Source of the DNA: an uncultured Odoribacter sp.
GTDB lineage: Bacteria > Bacteroidota > Bacteroidia > Bacteroidales > Marinifilaceae
DNA length: 29,168 nucleotides
Direction of reading: 5' to 3'
NCBI GenBank assembly: GCA_900544025.1
Contig: UQTM01000040.1
Span: 1 to 29,168, forward strand
The notes beneath the pieces were generated by a model, which saw only the letters and a list, made by a program, of their open reading frames with translations, did not search any database and had not been told where the DNA came from. The translations under genes and the position numbers were made by a program. This document shows positions 1 through 9,179 of the stretch, piece after piece; the stretch's first letter is position 1, and the number at the start of each line of letters is the position of its first letter.

Positions 1-56
1 CTGCACAATTGAAAGCTCAACTGGAAGAAGCAGGAGCTGAAGTTGAACTTAAATAA
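1..56 (+). CDS. rplL: 50S ribosomal protein L7/L12, C-terminal end (partial)
   Basis: Only the last 17 codons and the TAA stop are inside the window. They read AQLKAQLEEAGAEVELK, which matches the conserved end of L7/L12, including the final alpha-helix and beta-strand of its globular domain. L7/L12 forms the ribosomal stalk that recruits translation GTPases. Its place directly before rpoB is the usual bacterial rplJL-rpoBC arrangement, which supports the call despite the short length. Confidence 0.9.
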   Translation, partial: AQLKAQLEEAGAEVELK

Positions 57-83
57 GTCATAGGACCCCTTTAGGGTTTTAAC

Positions 84-120
84 GGTTTAGAGTCAATTTT
101 GACTCTAAACCATTTTGTTG
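84..120 (+). terminator. Perfect 12-bp hairpin in the rplL-rpoB gap (attenuator-like)
   Basis: GGTTTAGAGTCA at 84-95 and TGACTCTAAACC at 100-111 are perfect reverse complements around a four-base ATTT loop, followed by a T-rich stretch. This has the form of an intrinsic terminator. Because rpoB follows at once, it more likely acts as a partial terminator or RNA-processing site that sets the ratio of ribosomal protein to polymerase transcripts, as the rplL-rpoB gap does in E. coli. The structure is seen; the function is inferred. Confidence 0.7.
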
Positions 121-152
121 TTATTATTGTTTAGGTTCCAAAAAATTAATAG

Positions 153-3100
153 ATGTCTTCAAATAATTCAAACAAAAGAATAAGCTTTGCATCCATAAAA
201 AATCAGTTGGAATATCCTGATTTTCTTGAGATACAATTAAAGTCATTCAAGGACTTTTTTCAATTGGGTACGACGCCTGAAAACAGAAAAAACGAAGGCC
301 TTTACACTGTTTTTAAGGAGAACTTTCCTATCACCGACACCCGGAATAATTTTGTCCTGGAATTTTTGGACTACTTCATAGATCCGCCCCGCTACACGAT
401 CGACGAGTGTTTAGAGCAAGGGCTGACTTACGGTGCACCGTTGAAGGCTAAACTGAAGTTATACTGTACCGATCCCGAACACGAGGATTTCGATACTGTG
501 ATTGAAGATGTTTACCTGGGGAATGTTCCTTATATGACACCTAAGGGCACTTTTGTAATCAATGGTGCCGAGCGTGTGATCGTGTCGCAGTTACACAGAT
601 CGCCGGGTGTATTTTTCGGCCAAAGTGTTCACGCAAATGGTACCAAGCTTTATTCTGCCAGAATTATTCCGTTCAAAGGCTCGTGGATAGAGTTCGCAAC
701 AGACATCAACAATGTGATGTATGCCTATATCGACCGGAAAAAGAAGTTACCTGTAACTACTCTTTTACGTGCGATCGGTTTTGAGACGGATAAGGATATT
801 CTTGAAATATTCGGACTGGCAGATGAAATAAACGTTTCCAAATCTGGATTGAAAAAAGTCGTTGGCAGACGTTTGGCTGCTCGTGTTTTGAAGACCTGGG
901 TGGAAGATTTCGTAGATGAGGATACCGGAGAAGTGGTATCTATCGAACGTAACGAAATCATTGTGGATCGTGAGACTGTTCTGGAAAATGAACATATAGA
1001 TGCAATCGTCGATTCAGGAACAAAGACGATTTTGCTGCATAAAGAAAAACAGAATCTGGCGGATTACGCCATCATTTATAATACACTGCAAAAAGACCCG
1101 TGTAACTCGGAGAAAGAAGCAGTGATGCACATATATAGACAGTTGCGTAGCTCTGAACCGCCAGACGAGGCAACTGCGCGTGATGTCATCGATAAACTGT
1201 TCTTCTCGGATAAGCGTTATGACCTGGGAGATGTGGGACGTTACAAGCTGAATAAAAAGCTCGGACTGACAACCGATCCTTCGGTGAGAGTGCTTACCAA
1301 AGAAGATATGATCGAGATTATCAAATATCTGATCAAATTGCTGAATGCAAAGACGGATGTGGATGATATCGACCACTTGAGTAATCGTCGCGTACGTACT
1401 GTAGGCGAACAATTATATAATCAGTTCGGTGTAGGACTTGCCCGTATGGCCCGTACGATCCGCGAACGGATGAATGTAAGGGATAATGAGGTATTTACTC
1501 CGGTCGATCTGATCAATTCCAAGATACTGTCTTCTGTGATCAATTCATTCTTCGGAACGAATGCCCTGTCACAGTTTATGGATCAGACGAACCCTCTGGC
1601 GGAGATCACTCATAAACGGCGTATGTCTGCCCTCGGCCCCGGTGGTTTGTCGCGTGACCGCGCCGGATTTGAGGTGCGTGACGTGCACTATACTCACTAT
1701 GGTCGTTTGTGCCCGATCGAAACTCCGGAAGGTCCGAACATCGGTTTGATTTCTTCGCTTTGTGTATATGCAAAGATCAATAACCTCGGATTTATCGAAA
1801 CTCCTTACCGGAAGGTTGAAAATGCCGTAGTCGATCTGAGCGGGGAAGGTGTAAAATATCTTTCAGCCGAAGAAGAAGAAGGACTGGTGATCGCACAGGC
1901 TAACGCGAAAGTAGATGGTGAAGGCCATTTTGTGAACAAGAGAGCAAAATCGCGTAAAGACGGTGACTTCCCTGTGGAAGAAGTGGAAAAGATCGATTTG
2001 ATCGATGTTGCCCCGAACCAGATTGCCTCTATCGCGGCTTCGTTGATTCCTTTCCTGGAACACGACGATGCCAACCGTGCCTTGATGGGATCGAACATGA
2101 TGCGCCAGGCTGTACCTATCATTAAACCGCAGGCTCCGATCGTAGGAACCGGGTTGGAAGGAAACCTGATCAAGGATTCCCGTACACAGGTGGTTGCCGA
2201 AGGACCGGGTGTGATCGATTTCGTGGACGGACGCCGTATCGTGATTAAATACGACCAGACAGAAGAAGAACGTTTCGTAAGCTTCGACGGCGATACGAAA
2301 GAATATCTGCTGCCGAAATATAAACGTACCAACCAGAGTACGACCATGACTTTGCGCCCGATCGTGAAGAAGGGACAGCGCGTGGAAGAAGGTCAGATCC
2401 TGACGGAAGGTTATTCTTCCGAAGACGGAGAACTGGCATTGGGACGAAACCTGAAAGTGGCTTATATGCCGTGGAAAGGTTATAACTATGAGGATGCAAT
2501 CGTAATTTCCGAGAATATCGTGCGTAACGATGTGTTTACTTCGGTACATGTCGATGAGTATTCTTTGGAAGTGCGTGAAACCAAACGCGGATTGGAAGAA
2601 TTGACCGCCGATATTCCTAACGTAAGTGAGGATGCCACGAAAGATTTGGATGAAAACGGAATCATTCGTATCGGTGCCCGGGTTCAGCCGGGAGATATTC
2701 TGATCGGTAAGATCACTCCGAAAGGGGAATCCGATCCGAGTCCGGAAGAAAAGTTGTTGCGGGCGATTTTCGGTGATAAGGCCGGCGATGTGAAAGATGC
2801 TTCTTTGAAAGCTTCTCCTTCTTTGAAAGGTGTGATTATCGATAAAAAATTGTTCCAGCGTACGATCGGTGACCGGAAAACGAAAGCTGCCGGTAAAACC
2901 ATCCTCGCAGAAATCGACGAGCAATTTGAACGTAGCGTAGGAGATCTGACTTCTTTGTTGATCGATAAGTTATTCGAACTGACCAATGGAAAGACTTCCC
3001 AGGGCGTGAAGAATTACTTGAACGAAGATGTGATCCCGAAAGGAGTGAAATTCACATTGAAGACGTTGCAAAACCTGAAGATGCTTGAGGTGAACCCGAA

Positions 3101-3965
3101 CAAGTGGACGACCGACAAGCAGAAAAACGATATGATCCGTGATTTGTTACATAACTATGTAATCAAATATAAGGAGATCGAAGGACAGATGAAACGCCGC
3201 AAATACAATGCTACTGTCGGTGACGAGCTGCCTTCCGGTATTATCAAGATGGCTAAGGTTTACGTGGCTAAGAAGCGTAAATTGCAGATCGGTGATAAGA
3301 TGGCCGGACGTCACGGTAATAAGGGTATTGTATCCCGCGTGGTAAGGGTGGAAGACATGCCGTTCCTGGCAGACGGGACTCCGGTGGATATTTGTTTGAA
3401 TCCATTGGGCGTGCCTTCCCGTATGAACCTCGGACAGGTATTCGAGGCTGTATTGGGATGGGCAGGAAAAGAACTCGGAATCAAGTTCGCTACTCCGATC
3501 TTCGACGGTGCTACTTTGGACGAGATCAACGATTATACGGATAAAGCAGGAGTTCCGCGCTACGGTACGACCTATCTGTATGACGGAGGTACCGGAGAAC
3601 GTTTCGACCAGCCGGCAACCGTAGGGGTTACCTATATGTTGAAACTGGGCCACATGGTTGACGATAAGATGCACGCCCGTTCTATCGGACCGTATTCTTT
3701 GATCACCCAGCAGCCTCTTGGAGGTAAGGCACAGTTCGGTGGACAGCGTTTTGGTGAGATGGAGGTTTGGGCTTTGGAAGCTTTCGGAGCCGCTCATATC
3801 TTGCAGGAAATTCTGACTGTGAAATCAGATGACGTAATGGGCCGTACTAAAACTTACGAGCATATCGTGAAAGGCGAGCCTATGCCTACACCGGGATTAC
3901 CGGAATCTTTCAACGTATTGCTACATGAGTTGAGAGGACTTGGTCTTAGCGTAAATTTGATATAA
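153..3965 (+). CDS. rpoB: DNA-directed RNA polymerase beta subunit
   Basis: The 1270-residue protein is the beta subunit, which with beta' forms the catalytic cleft of RNA polymerase. The rifampicin-binding region is at about residues 466-495 (LSQFMDQ, ITHKRRMSALGPGG). Positions equivalent to E. coli D516, H526 and S531 are D477, H487 and S492, all wild type, so no classic rifampicin-resistance change is present. Other hallmarks are RDVHYTHYGRLCPIETPEGP, the GDKMAGRHGNKG motif near residue 1050, and the conserved C-terminal clamp segment ending in ELRGLGLSVNLI. The length is normal for Bacteroidota. The ATG at 153 gives the conserved N-terminus (ISFASIKNQLEYPDFLEIQLKSF); there is no clear Shine-Dalgarno site, which is common in this phylum. 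It is co-transcribed with rplL upstream and rpoC downstream. Confidence 0.99.
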   Translation: MSSNNSNKRISFASIKNQLEYPDFLEIQLKSFKDFFQLGTTPENRKNEGLYTVFKENFPITDTRNNFVLEFLDYFIDPPRYTIDECLEQGLTYGAPLKAKLKLYCTDPEHEDFDTVIEDVYLGNVPYMTPKGTFVINGAERVIVSQLHRSPGVFFGQSVHANGTKLYSARIIPFKGSWIEFATDINNVMYAYIDRKKKLPVTTLLRAIGFETDKDILEIFGLADEINVSKSGLKKVVGRRLAARVLKTWVEDFVDEDTGEVVSIERNEIIVDRETVLENEHIDAIVDSGTKTILLHKEKQNLADYAIIYNTLQKDPCNSEKEAVMHIYRQLRSSEPPDEATARDVIDKLFFSDKRYDLGDVGRYKLNKKLGLTTDPSVRVLTKEDMIEIIKYLIKLLNAKTDVDDIDHLSNRRVRTVGEQLYNQFGVGLARMARTIRERMNVRDNEVFTPVDLINSKILSSVINSFFGTNALSQFMDQTNPLAEITHKRRMSALGPGGLSRDRAGFEVRDVHYTHYGRLCPIETPEGPNIGLISSLCVYAKINNLGFIETPYRKVENAVVDLSGEGVKYLSAEEEEGLVIAQANAKVDGEGHFVNKRAKSRKDGDFPVEEVEKIDLIDVAPNQIASIAASLIPFLEHDDANRALMGSNMMRQAVPIIKPQAPIVGTGLEGNLIKDSRTQVVAEGPGVIDFVDGRRIVIKYDQTEEERFVSFDGDTKEYLLPKYKRTNQSTTMTLRPIVKKGQRVEEGQILTEGYSSEDGELALGRNLKVAYMPWKGYNYEDAIVISENIVRNDVFTSVHVDEYSLEVRETKRGLEELTADIPNVSEDATKDLDENGIIRIGARVQPGDILIGKITPKGESDPSPEEKLLRAIFGDKAGDVKDASLKASPSLKGVIIDKKLFQRTIGDRKTKAAGKTILAEIDEQFERSVGDLTSLLIDKLFELTNGKTSQGVKNYLNEDVIPKGVKFTLKTLQNLKMLEVNPNKWTTDKQKNDMIRDLLHNYVIKYKEIEGQMKRRKYNATVGDELPSGIIKMAKVYVAKKRKLQIGDKMAGRHGNKGIVSRVVRVEDMPFLADGTPVDICLNPLGVPSRMNLGQVFEAVLGWAGKELGIKFATPIFDGATLDEINDYTDKAGVPRYGTTYLYDGGTGERFDQPATVGVTYMLKLGHMVDDKMHARSIGPYSLITQQPLGGKAQFGGQRFGEMEVWALEAFGAAHILQEILTVKSDDVMGRTKTYEHIVKGEPMPTPGLPESFNVLLHELRGLGLSVNLI

Positions 3966-3971
3966 ATATCA

Positions 3972-4018
3972 AAAGTGAAAGCCGGAGTGACGAAAAAGTT
4001 ACTTCTGCTTTCCACTTT
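3972..4018 (+). promoter_or_regulatory. Two-tier RNA hairpin between rpoB and rpoC
   Basis: AAAGTGAAAGC at 3972-3982 pairs with GCTTTCCACTTT at 4007-4018 with one bulged C. An inner stem AGTGAC (3986-3991) pairs with GTTACT (3998-4003), with one G-U pair, around the loop GAAAAA. No U-run follows, so this is unlikely to be a terminator. An RNA-stability or processing element in the rpoBC transcript is more plausible. The fold was read by eye and no energy was calculated. Confidence 0.5.
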
Positions 4019-4035
4019 AAATTAACGGAGTTACT

Positions 4036-7000
4036 ATGGCTTTTAGAAAAGACAATAATACAAATAAGCCCAAAAGCTTTACGAAAATAGCGATCGGTTT
4101 AGCATCACCCGAAGAAATCCTGGAACATTCCAGCGGTCAGGTGTTGAAGCCGGAAACAATCAATTACCGTACCTACAAGCCCGAACGCGACGGTTTGTTT
4201 TGCGAAAGGATTTTCGGTCCGGTGAAAGATTACGAATGCCATTGCGGAAAATACAAACGCATCCGTTATAAAGGAATTGTTTGTGACCGTTGTGGGGTGG
4301 AAGTGACCGAGAAAAAGGTTCGCCGCGAACGTATGGGACATATCCAGTTGGTCGTTCCGGTGGCTCATATCTGGTATTTCAAATCCCTGCCGAATAAGAT
4401 CGGTTATTTGTTGGGATTGCCTTCCAAAAAATTGGATGCCGTTATTTATTACGAAAGATATGTTGTTGTTCAGCCGGGTATTATGGCAGAGAAGGGAATC
4501 GCTCAGCTTGATTTCCTGACAGAGGAAGAGTACCTGGATATCGTGGATGCTTTACCGGCAGACAATCAACATCTGGACGACGACGATCCTAATAAATTTA
4601 TTGCCAAGATGGGTGCGGAAGCTATCCAGATGTTGCTGGAACGCATTAATCTGGACGACCTGTCTTATGATTTGCGGCACAAAGCAAATACCGAAACTTC
4701 ACAGCAGCGTAAAAACGAAGCTTTGAAGCGTTTGCAGGTTGTGGAAGCTTTCCGCGAAAGCAAAGAAGTGAATAAGCCCGAATGGATGATCGTGAAAGTG
4801 CTGGCCGTTATTCCTCCCGAATTGCGTCCGTTGGTACCGCTGGACGGAGGACGTTTCGCGACTTCCGACCTGAACGATTTGTACAGAAGGGTGATTATCA
4901 GAAATAACCGTCTGAAACGTTTGATCGAGATCAAAGCTCCCGATGTGATTTTACGTAATGAAAAACGTATGTTGCAGGAAGCTGTGGATTCGTTGTTCGA
5001 CAATTCCCGTAAATCCAATGCGGTGAAGATCGAGAATAACCGTCCGTTGAAATCCCTGTCCGACAGTTTGAAAGGTAAACAAGGACGTTTCCGTCAGAAC
5101 CTGTTGGGTAAACGTGTGGACTATTCTGCCCGTTCGGTAATCGTTGTCGGTCCGGACTTGAAAATGCACGAATGCGGTCTTCCGAAAGATATGGCTGCCG
5201 AACTTTATATGCCGTTCATTATCCGTAAATTAATCGAGCGTGGTATTGTAAAAACGGTAAAGAGTGCGAAAAAGATTGTAGATCGCCGTGATCCGGTGGT
5301 TTGGGATATTTTGGAAAACGTGCTGAAAGGACATCCGGTGTTATTGAACCGTGCTCCGACTTTGCACCGTTTGGGTATTCAGGCGTTCCAGCCGAAATTG
5401 ATCGAGGGTAAGGCTATCCGTTTGCATCCGCTGGCTTGTACCGGATTTAACGCCGACTTCGACGGTGACCAGATGGCCGTGCATTTACCGTTAGGTAACG
5501 AAGCCGTGCTGGAAGCCCAGATTTTGATGCTGTGTGCACACAACATCCTGAACCCGGCTAACGGTGCGCCTATCACCGTACCTTCTCAGGATATGGTTTT
5601 GGGATTGTATTATATCACGAAACCGAAGAAAGGTGCAAAAGGCGAGGGATTACGTTTTTATTCTGCGGAAGAAGTAATCATTGCCTTGAATGAAAAAGCT
5701 GTCGATTTGCATGCTACCGTGCATGTGAAAGTACATGATATCGATAAGGAAGGTAATCCTGTTTTCCACATGGTAGAAACCACTGTGGGACGTGTGATCC
5801 TGAACCAGTTCACCCCGAAAAACTTCCCGTATATCAATGCATTGATTACGAAGAAGGCTTTGAGGGACATTATCGGCGACGTGTTCAAGAGATGCGGCGT
5901 GGATGTAACGGCTAAATTCCTGGATGATATTAAAGACCTCGGATACCGTAAGGCTTTCGAGGGCGGACTGTCGTTCAACCTGGAAGATGTGATTATCCCG
6001 GCTGAAAAAGACGAGTTGTTGAAAGACGGTTACAATCAGGTGGAAGAGGTTATGGCGAACTATAACATGGGATTCATAACCAACAACGAGCGTTACAACC
6101 AGATCATCGACATCTGGACACACGTAAATGCCAACCTGACCAATACCCTGATGAAGCAATTGATTGCCGACAAACAAGGATTCAACTCTATTTATATGAT
6201 GCTCGACTCCGGAGCCCGTGGTTCCAGGGAACAGATCCGTCAGTTGGGCGGTATGCGTGGATTGATGGCAAAACCTCAGAAATCCGGAGCTACCGGAGGG
6301 CAGATCATTGAAAACCCGATTTTGGCGAACTTCAAAGAGGGCTTGTCGGTATTGGAATACTTTATTTCAACCCACGGTGCCCGTAAAGGTTTGGCCGATA
6401 CTGCGTTGAAAACAGCCGATGCCGGTTACCTGACCCGTCGTCTGGTGGACGTAGCCAACGATATTACGATCACCGAAGAGGATTGCGGTACGTTGCGCGG
6501 GGTTACCATTGCGGCAATCAAGAATAACGAAGAAGTCGTATCTTCTTTGTATGAAAGAATTTTAGGACGTGTGTCCGTTCACGATATTATTCACCCGCAT
6601 ACCAACGAAATTTTGGTTAAATCGGGAGAAGAAATTACGGAAGAGGTAGCGGAAGCTATCGAAAAATCACCGATCGAGCGTGTGGAAGTACGTTCTGTAC
6701 TGACTTGTGAATCGAAGAAAGGGGTTTGTGCGAAATGTTATGGCCGTAACCTGGCAACCGGGAAACTGGTACAGTTGGGAGAAGCGGTCGGAACTATCGC
6801 CGCACAGTCTATCGGAGAGCCGGGTACTCAGCTGACATTGAGAACATTCCACGTGGGTGGTACTGCCGGAAATATTTCCAGTGAAAACTCATTAAAAGCG
6901 AAATACGACGGTTATATCGAATTCGAAGAACTCCGTTCTGTAGAATATACTCAGGACAACGGACAGAAATGCGATGTTGTCGTAGGACGTTTGACCGAAA

Positions 7001-8292
7001 TCCGTATCGTGGATAAAAACACTAACATTGTTCTGATTTCACACAATATTCCTTATGGAGCCAAGTTGTTTGTGAAAGACGGGCAGGAAGTGAAAAAGAA
7101 CGAGCTGCTTTGTGAATGGGATCCCTTCAATGCCGTTATCATTACTGAATTTAGCGGTAAGATCGGTTCAGAAAACTTGATCGAAGGTGAAACCTACAAA
7201 GAGGAATCGGATGAAACGACCGGATTCCGTGAAAAAGTGATCGTTGAGTTCCGTGATAAAACAAAAGCTCCTGCACTGACCATTGAAGATGCCAAAGGGA
7301 ATGTAATTAAAAGTTACAACCTTCCGGTAGGCGCACACATCGTTGTGAAAGAAGGCGATCAGGTTACGGCGGGTAGTATCATCGTGAAAATCCCGAGAGC
7401 TGTCGGTAAGGCAGGCGATATCACCGGAGGTCTTCCTCGTGTTACCGAGTTGTTCGAAGCTCGTAACCCGTCGAATCCTGCCGTGGTTTCTGAAATCGAC
7501 GGAGAAGTTACCTATGGTAAGATCAAACGTGGTAACCGGGAGATCATTGTAACTTCGAAGGCCGGAGAAGTGAAGAAATACCTCGTATCGCTGGCTAAAC
7601 AGATATTGGTACAGGAAAACGATTATGTACGTGCCGGAACTCCGTTATCCGACGGAGCGATTACCCCGACCGATATTTTGAATATCGAAGGGCCGATCAA
7701 GGTGCAGGAATATATCGTGAATGAGGTCCAGGATGTGTACCGTATGCAGGGTGTGAAGATCAACGATAAGCACTTCGAGATCATCGTTCACCAAATGATG
7801 CGTAAGGTATTGATTCAGGATTCAGGCGATACCCGCTTCCTGGAAAATCAGATCGTCGATAAATTGGAATTTATGGAAGAGAACGATGCTATGTATGGCA
7901 AAAAAGTCGTTTTAGAACCCGGAGATTCCGATCGTATAAAAGCCGGTCAGATTATTTCAGCCCGTACGCTTCGCGATATCAATTCCCAGTTGAAACGCCG
8001 GGATATGAAGACGGTAGAGGCCCGCGACGCTGTGCCTGCAACGTCCGCTCAGGTGTTACAGGGAATTACCCGTGCTGCATTGCAAACCTCCAGCTTTATT
8101 TCAGCCGCTTCCTTCCAGGAAACGACAAAAGTGCTGAACGAAGCCGCTATCTATGGAAAAGTAGATCCGCTCGAAGGTTTGAAAGAAAATGTAATCTGTG
8201 GTCACCTGATCCCTGTGGGTACCGGAATGAAAGAGCTGAGAGGCTTGGTTGTCGGTTCCAAAGAGGATATGGAGAGAATGGAAAAACATTAA
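4036..8292 (+). CDS. rpoC: DNA-directed RNA polymerase beta' subunit
   Basis: The 1418-residue protein is the beta' subunit, carrying the catalytic metal site of RNA polymerase. The N-terminal zinc ribbon has C68, C70, C83 and C86. The absolutely conserved NADFDGDQM motif lies at 472-480, with Mg2+-binding aspartates D474, D476 and D478. The second zinc site is C817, C891, C898 and C901. The trigger-loop region and the segment around ARGSREQIRQLGGMRGLMAKP are intact. The ATG at 4036 is preceded by an AACGGAG Shine-Dalgarno-like site at good spacing. The gene lies 70 bases after rpoB, in the same transcript. The order and length are typical for Bacteroidota. Confidence 0.99.
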   Translation: MAFRKDNNTNKPKSFTKIAIGLASPEEILEHSSGQVLKPETINYRTYKPERDGLFCERIFGPVKDYECHCGKYKRIRYKGIVCDRCGVEVTEKKVRRERMGHIQLVVPVAHIWYFKSLPNKIGYLLGLPSKKLDAVIYYERYVVVQPGIMAEKGIAQLDFLTEEEYLDIVDALPADNQHLDDDDPNKFIAKMGAEAIQMLLERINLDDLSYDLRHKANTETSQQRKNEALKRLQVVEAFRESKEVNKPEWMIVKVLAVIPPELRPLVPLDGGRFATSDLNDLYRRVIIRNNRLKRLIEIKAPDVILRNEKRMLQEAVDSLFDNSRKSNAVKIENNRPLKSLSDSLKGKQGRFRQNLLGKRVDYSARSVIVVGPDLKMHECGLPKDMAAELYMPFIIRKLIERGIVKTVKSAKKIVDRRDPVVWDILENVLKGHPVLLNRAPTLHRLGIQAFQPKLIEGKAIRLHPLACTGFNADFDGDQMAVHLPLGNEAVLEAQILMLCAHNILNPANGAPITVPSQDMVLGLYYITKPKKGAKGEGLRFYSAEEVIIALNEKAVDLHATVHVKVHDIDKEGNPVFHMVETTVGRVILNQFTPKNFPYINALITKKALRDIIGDVFKRCGVDVTAKFLDDIKDLGYRKAFEGGLSFNLEDVIIPAEKDELLKDGYNQVEEVMANYNMGFITNNERYNQIIDIWTHVNANLTNTLMKQLIADKQGFNSIYMMLDSGARGSREQIRQLGGMRGLMAKPQKSGATGGQIIENPILANFKEGLSVLEYFISTHGARKGLADTALKTADAGYLTRRLVDVANDITITEEDCGTLRGVTIAAIKNNEEVVSSLYERILGRVSVHDIIHPHTNEILVKSGEEITEEVAEAIEKSPIERVEVRSVLTCESKKGVCAKCYGRNLATGKLVQLGEAVGTIAAQSIGEPGTQLTLRTFHVGGTAGNISSENSLKAKYDGYIEFEELRSVEYTQDNGQKCDVVVGRLTEIRIVDKNTNIVLISHNIPYGAKLFVKDGQEVKKNELLCEWDPFNAVIITEFSGKIGSENLIEGETYKEESDETTGFREKVIVEFRDKTKAPALTIEDAKGNVIKSYNLPVGAHIVVKEGDQVTAGSIIVKIPRAVGKAGDITGGLPRVTELFEARNPSNPAVVSEIDGEVTYGKIKRGNREIIVTSKAGEVKKYLVSLAKQILVQENDYVRAGTPLSDGAITPTDILNIEGPIKVQEYIVNEVQDVYRMQGVKINDKHFEIIVHQMMRKVLIQDSGDTRFLENQIVDKLEFMEENDAMYGKKVVLEPGDSDRIKAGQIISARTLRDINSQLKRRDMKTVEARDAVPATSAQVLQGITRAALQTSSFISAASFQETTKVLNEAAIYGKVDPLEGLKENVICGHLIPVGTGMKELRGLVVGSKEDMERMEKH

Positions 8293-8300
8293 TATTTATT

Positions 8301-8317
8301 CTCAGGGAAAACCTGAG
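8301..8317 (+). other. Small hairpin just after rpoC
   Basis: CTCAGG (8301-8306) and CCTGAG (8312-8317) are perfect complements around GAAAA. No T-run follows. It may protect the 3' end of the transcript or assist the terminator that follows; its function is unknown. Confidence 0.35.
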
Positions 8318-8332
8318 AAACGGAATAAACCC

Positions 8333-8368
8333 AATGAGGGAATCCATAACGGATTCCCTCATTTTTTA
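8333..8368 (+). terminator. Intrinsic terminator of the rpoBC operon
   Basis: AATGAGGGAATCC (8333-8345) pairs perfectly with GGATTCCCTCATT (8351-8363) around an ATAAC loop, and a T-run follows. This is a strong rho-independent terminator, 40 bases past the rpoC stop. The 180 bases from here to the next gene hold no element that I can recognise. Confidence 0.9.
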
Positions 8369-8549
8369 TACTATTGGCAAAATACTGCCGAAAAGAATTG
8401 ACTTTAAAGCCTGGTAGAAAATTATGCTTACGTTGAAGGCAGCGTGTTTGCAGGCTCTAAAAGAGTAATCTCTCGGTCGGGTTGTTGAAATCCTGCTGGC
8501 TGTTGTGTAACGTCGGATTTCGTCTGAGGTGGAATATATGGAAAAGGAA

Positions 8550-9179
8550 CTACAAAATTTGTAGTTTGATCCCGAATCCCAGGCTTAAATAATCTTTGGC
8601 GCGCAGGTAGCGGTTGGTAATCCGGCTAATCAGGTACAGGTCGCAGGTACTGAGCTCATAGTAAACGGAAATAGACTTCCAGAGCCTGTTCTCTTTATTC
8701 AGATTCCGGGTAACGCTTTGCCCGATGAAGACATGAGCGCGGACCCGGGTGGAAAAACTATAATAACCTTCCGGGTATTTGTCGGGATTTCTTACCCAAA
8801 AATCCCGGTCGAGTAATGTGTTGATATATAAACCGCATCGAAAGGGAGCTATCGAATAATTATCCCCTAAAGGAATGTTCCAGGGTATATAATGTTGTTT
8901 TAAAGTAAATGTCGCCATGGCATGCCGATCGGAATAGCGGGGAACCAATCCCAGCCAAATATCCGTTTCCCAATGGTCGCGCCCGTAATTCCAGCCTGTT
9001 CCGAGGGAGAGCATACCCATAGACCCGGCATATTGCAACTTGCTGTAACGGGGGATTATTTTCTCCCAGTTCGATTTATAATGCTCCACTCTTTTCTCGT
9101 ATAGTCCCCTGGCTGAAAGAGAGTATGAAATAAGGGTACAAACCGATATTAAGATCGTTTTAAAAATTAATTTCTTCAT
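8550..9179 (-). CDS. Exported protein, probable outer-membrane beta-barrel
   Basis: I do not recognise a named family. The 209-residue product starts with a clear Sec signal peptide (charged MKK, a hydrophobic core to about residue 20, likely cleavage near SARG). The mature part is rich in aromatic residues alternating with polar ones (GTGWNYGRDHWETDIWLGLVP, AMATFTLKQHYIPW) and ends in a beta-strand-like tail, YLSLGFGIKLQIL. This pattern is typical of small outer-membrane barrels. Its ATG lies 20 bases inside the 3' end of the upstream metallophosphoesterase gene, so the two are probably translationally coupled and act in the same compartment. A periplasmic soluble protein remains possible. 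Confidence 0.7.
   Translation of the reverse strand: MKKLIFKTILISVCTLISYSLSARGLYEKRVEHYKSNWEKIIPRYSKLQYAGSMGMLSLGTGWNYGRDHWETDIWLGLVPRYSDRHAMATFTLKQHYIPWNIPLGDNYSIAPFRCGLYINTLLDRDFWVRNPDKYPEGYYSFSTRVRAHVFIGQSVTRNLNKENRLWKSISVYYELSTCDLYLISRITNRYLRAKDYLSLGFGIKLQIL

Noticed and set aside
1545..1640. Rifampicin-resistance mutation in rpoB
   Set aside because: The residues equivalent to E. coli D516, H526 and S531 are all wild type.
1863..2924. Long antisense frame of 353 codons inside rpoB
   Set aside because: It lies opposite a highly conserved gene, and its product is rich in F, H, R and S as expected from a shadow of biased codons.
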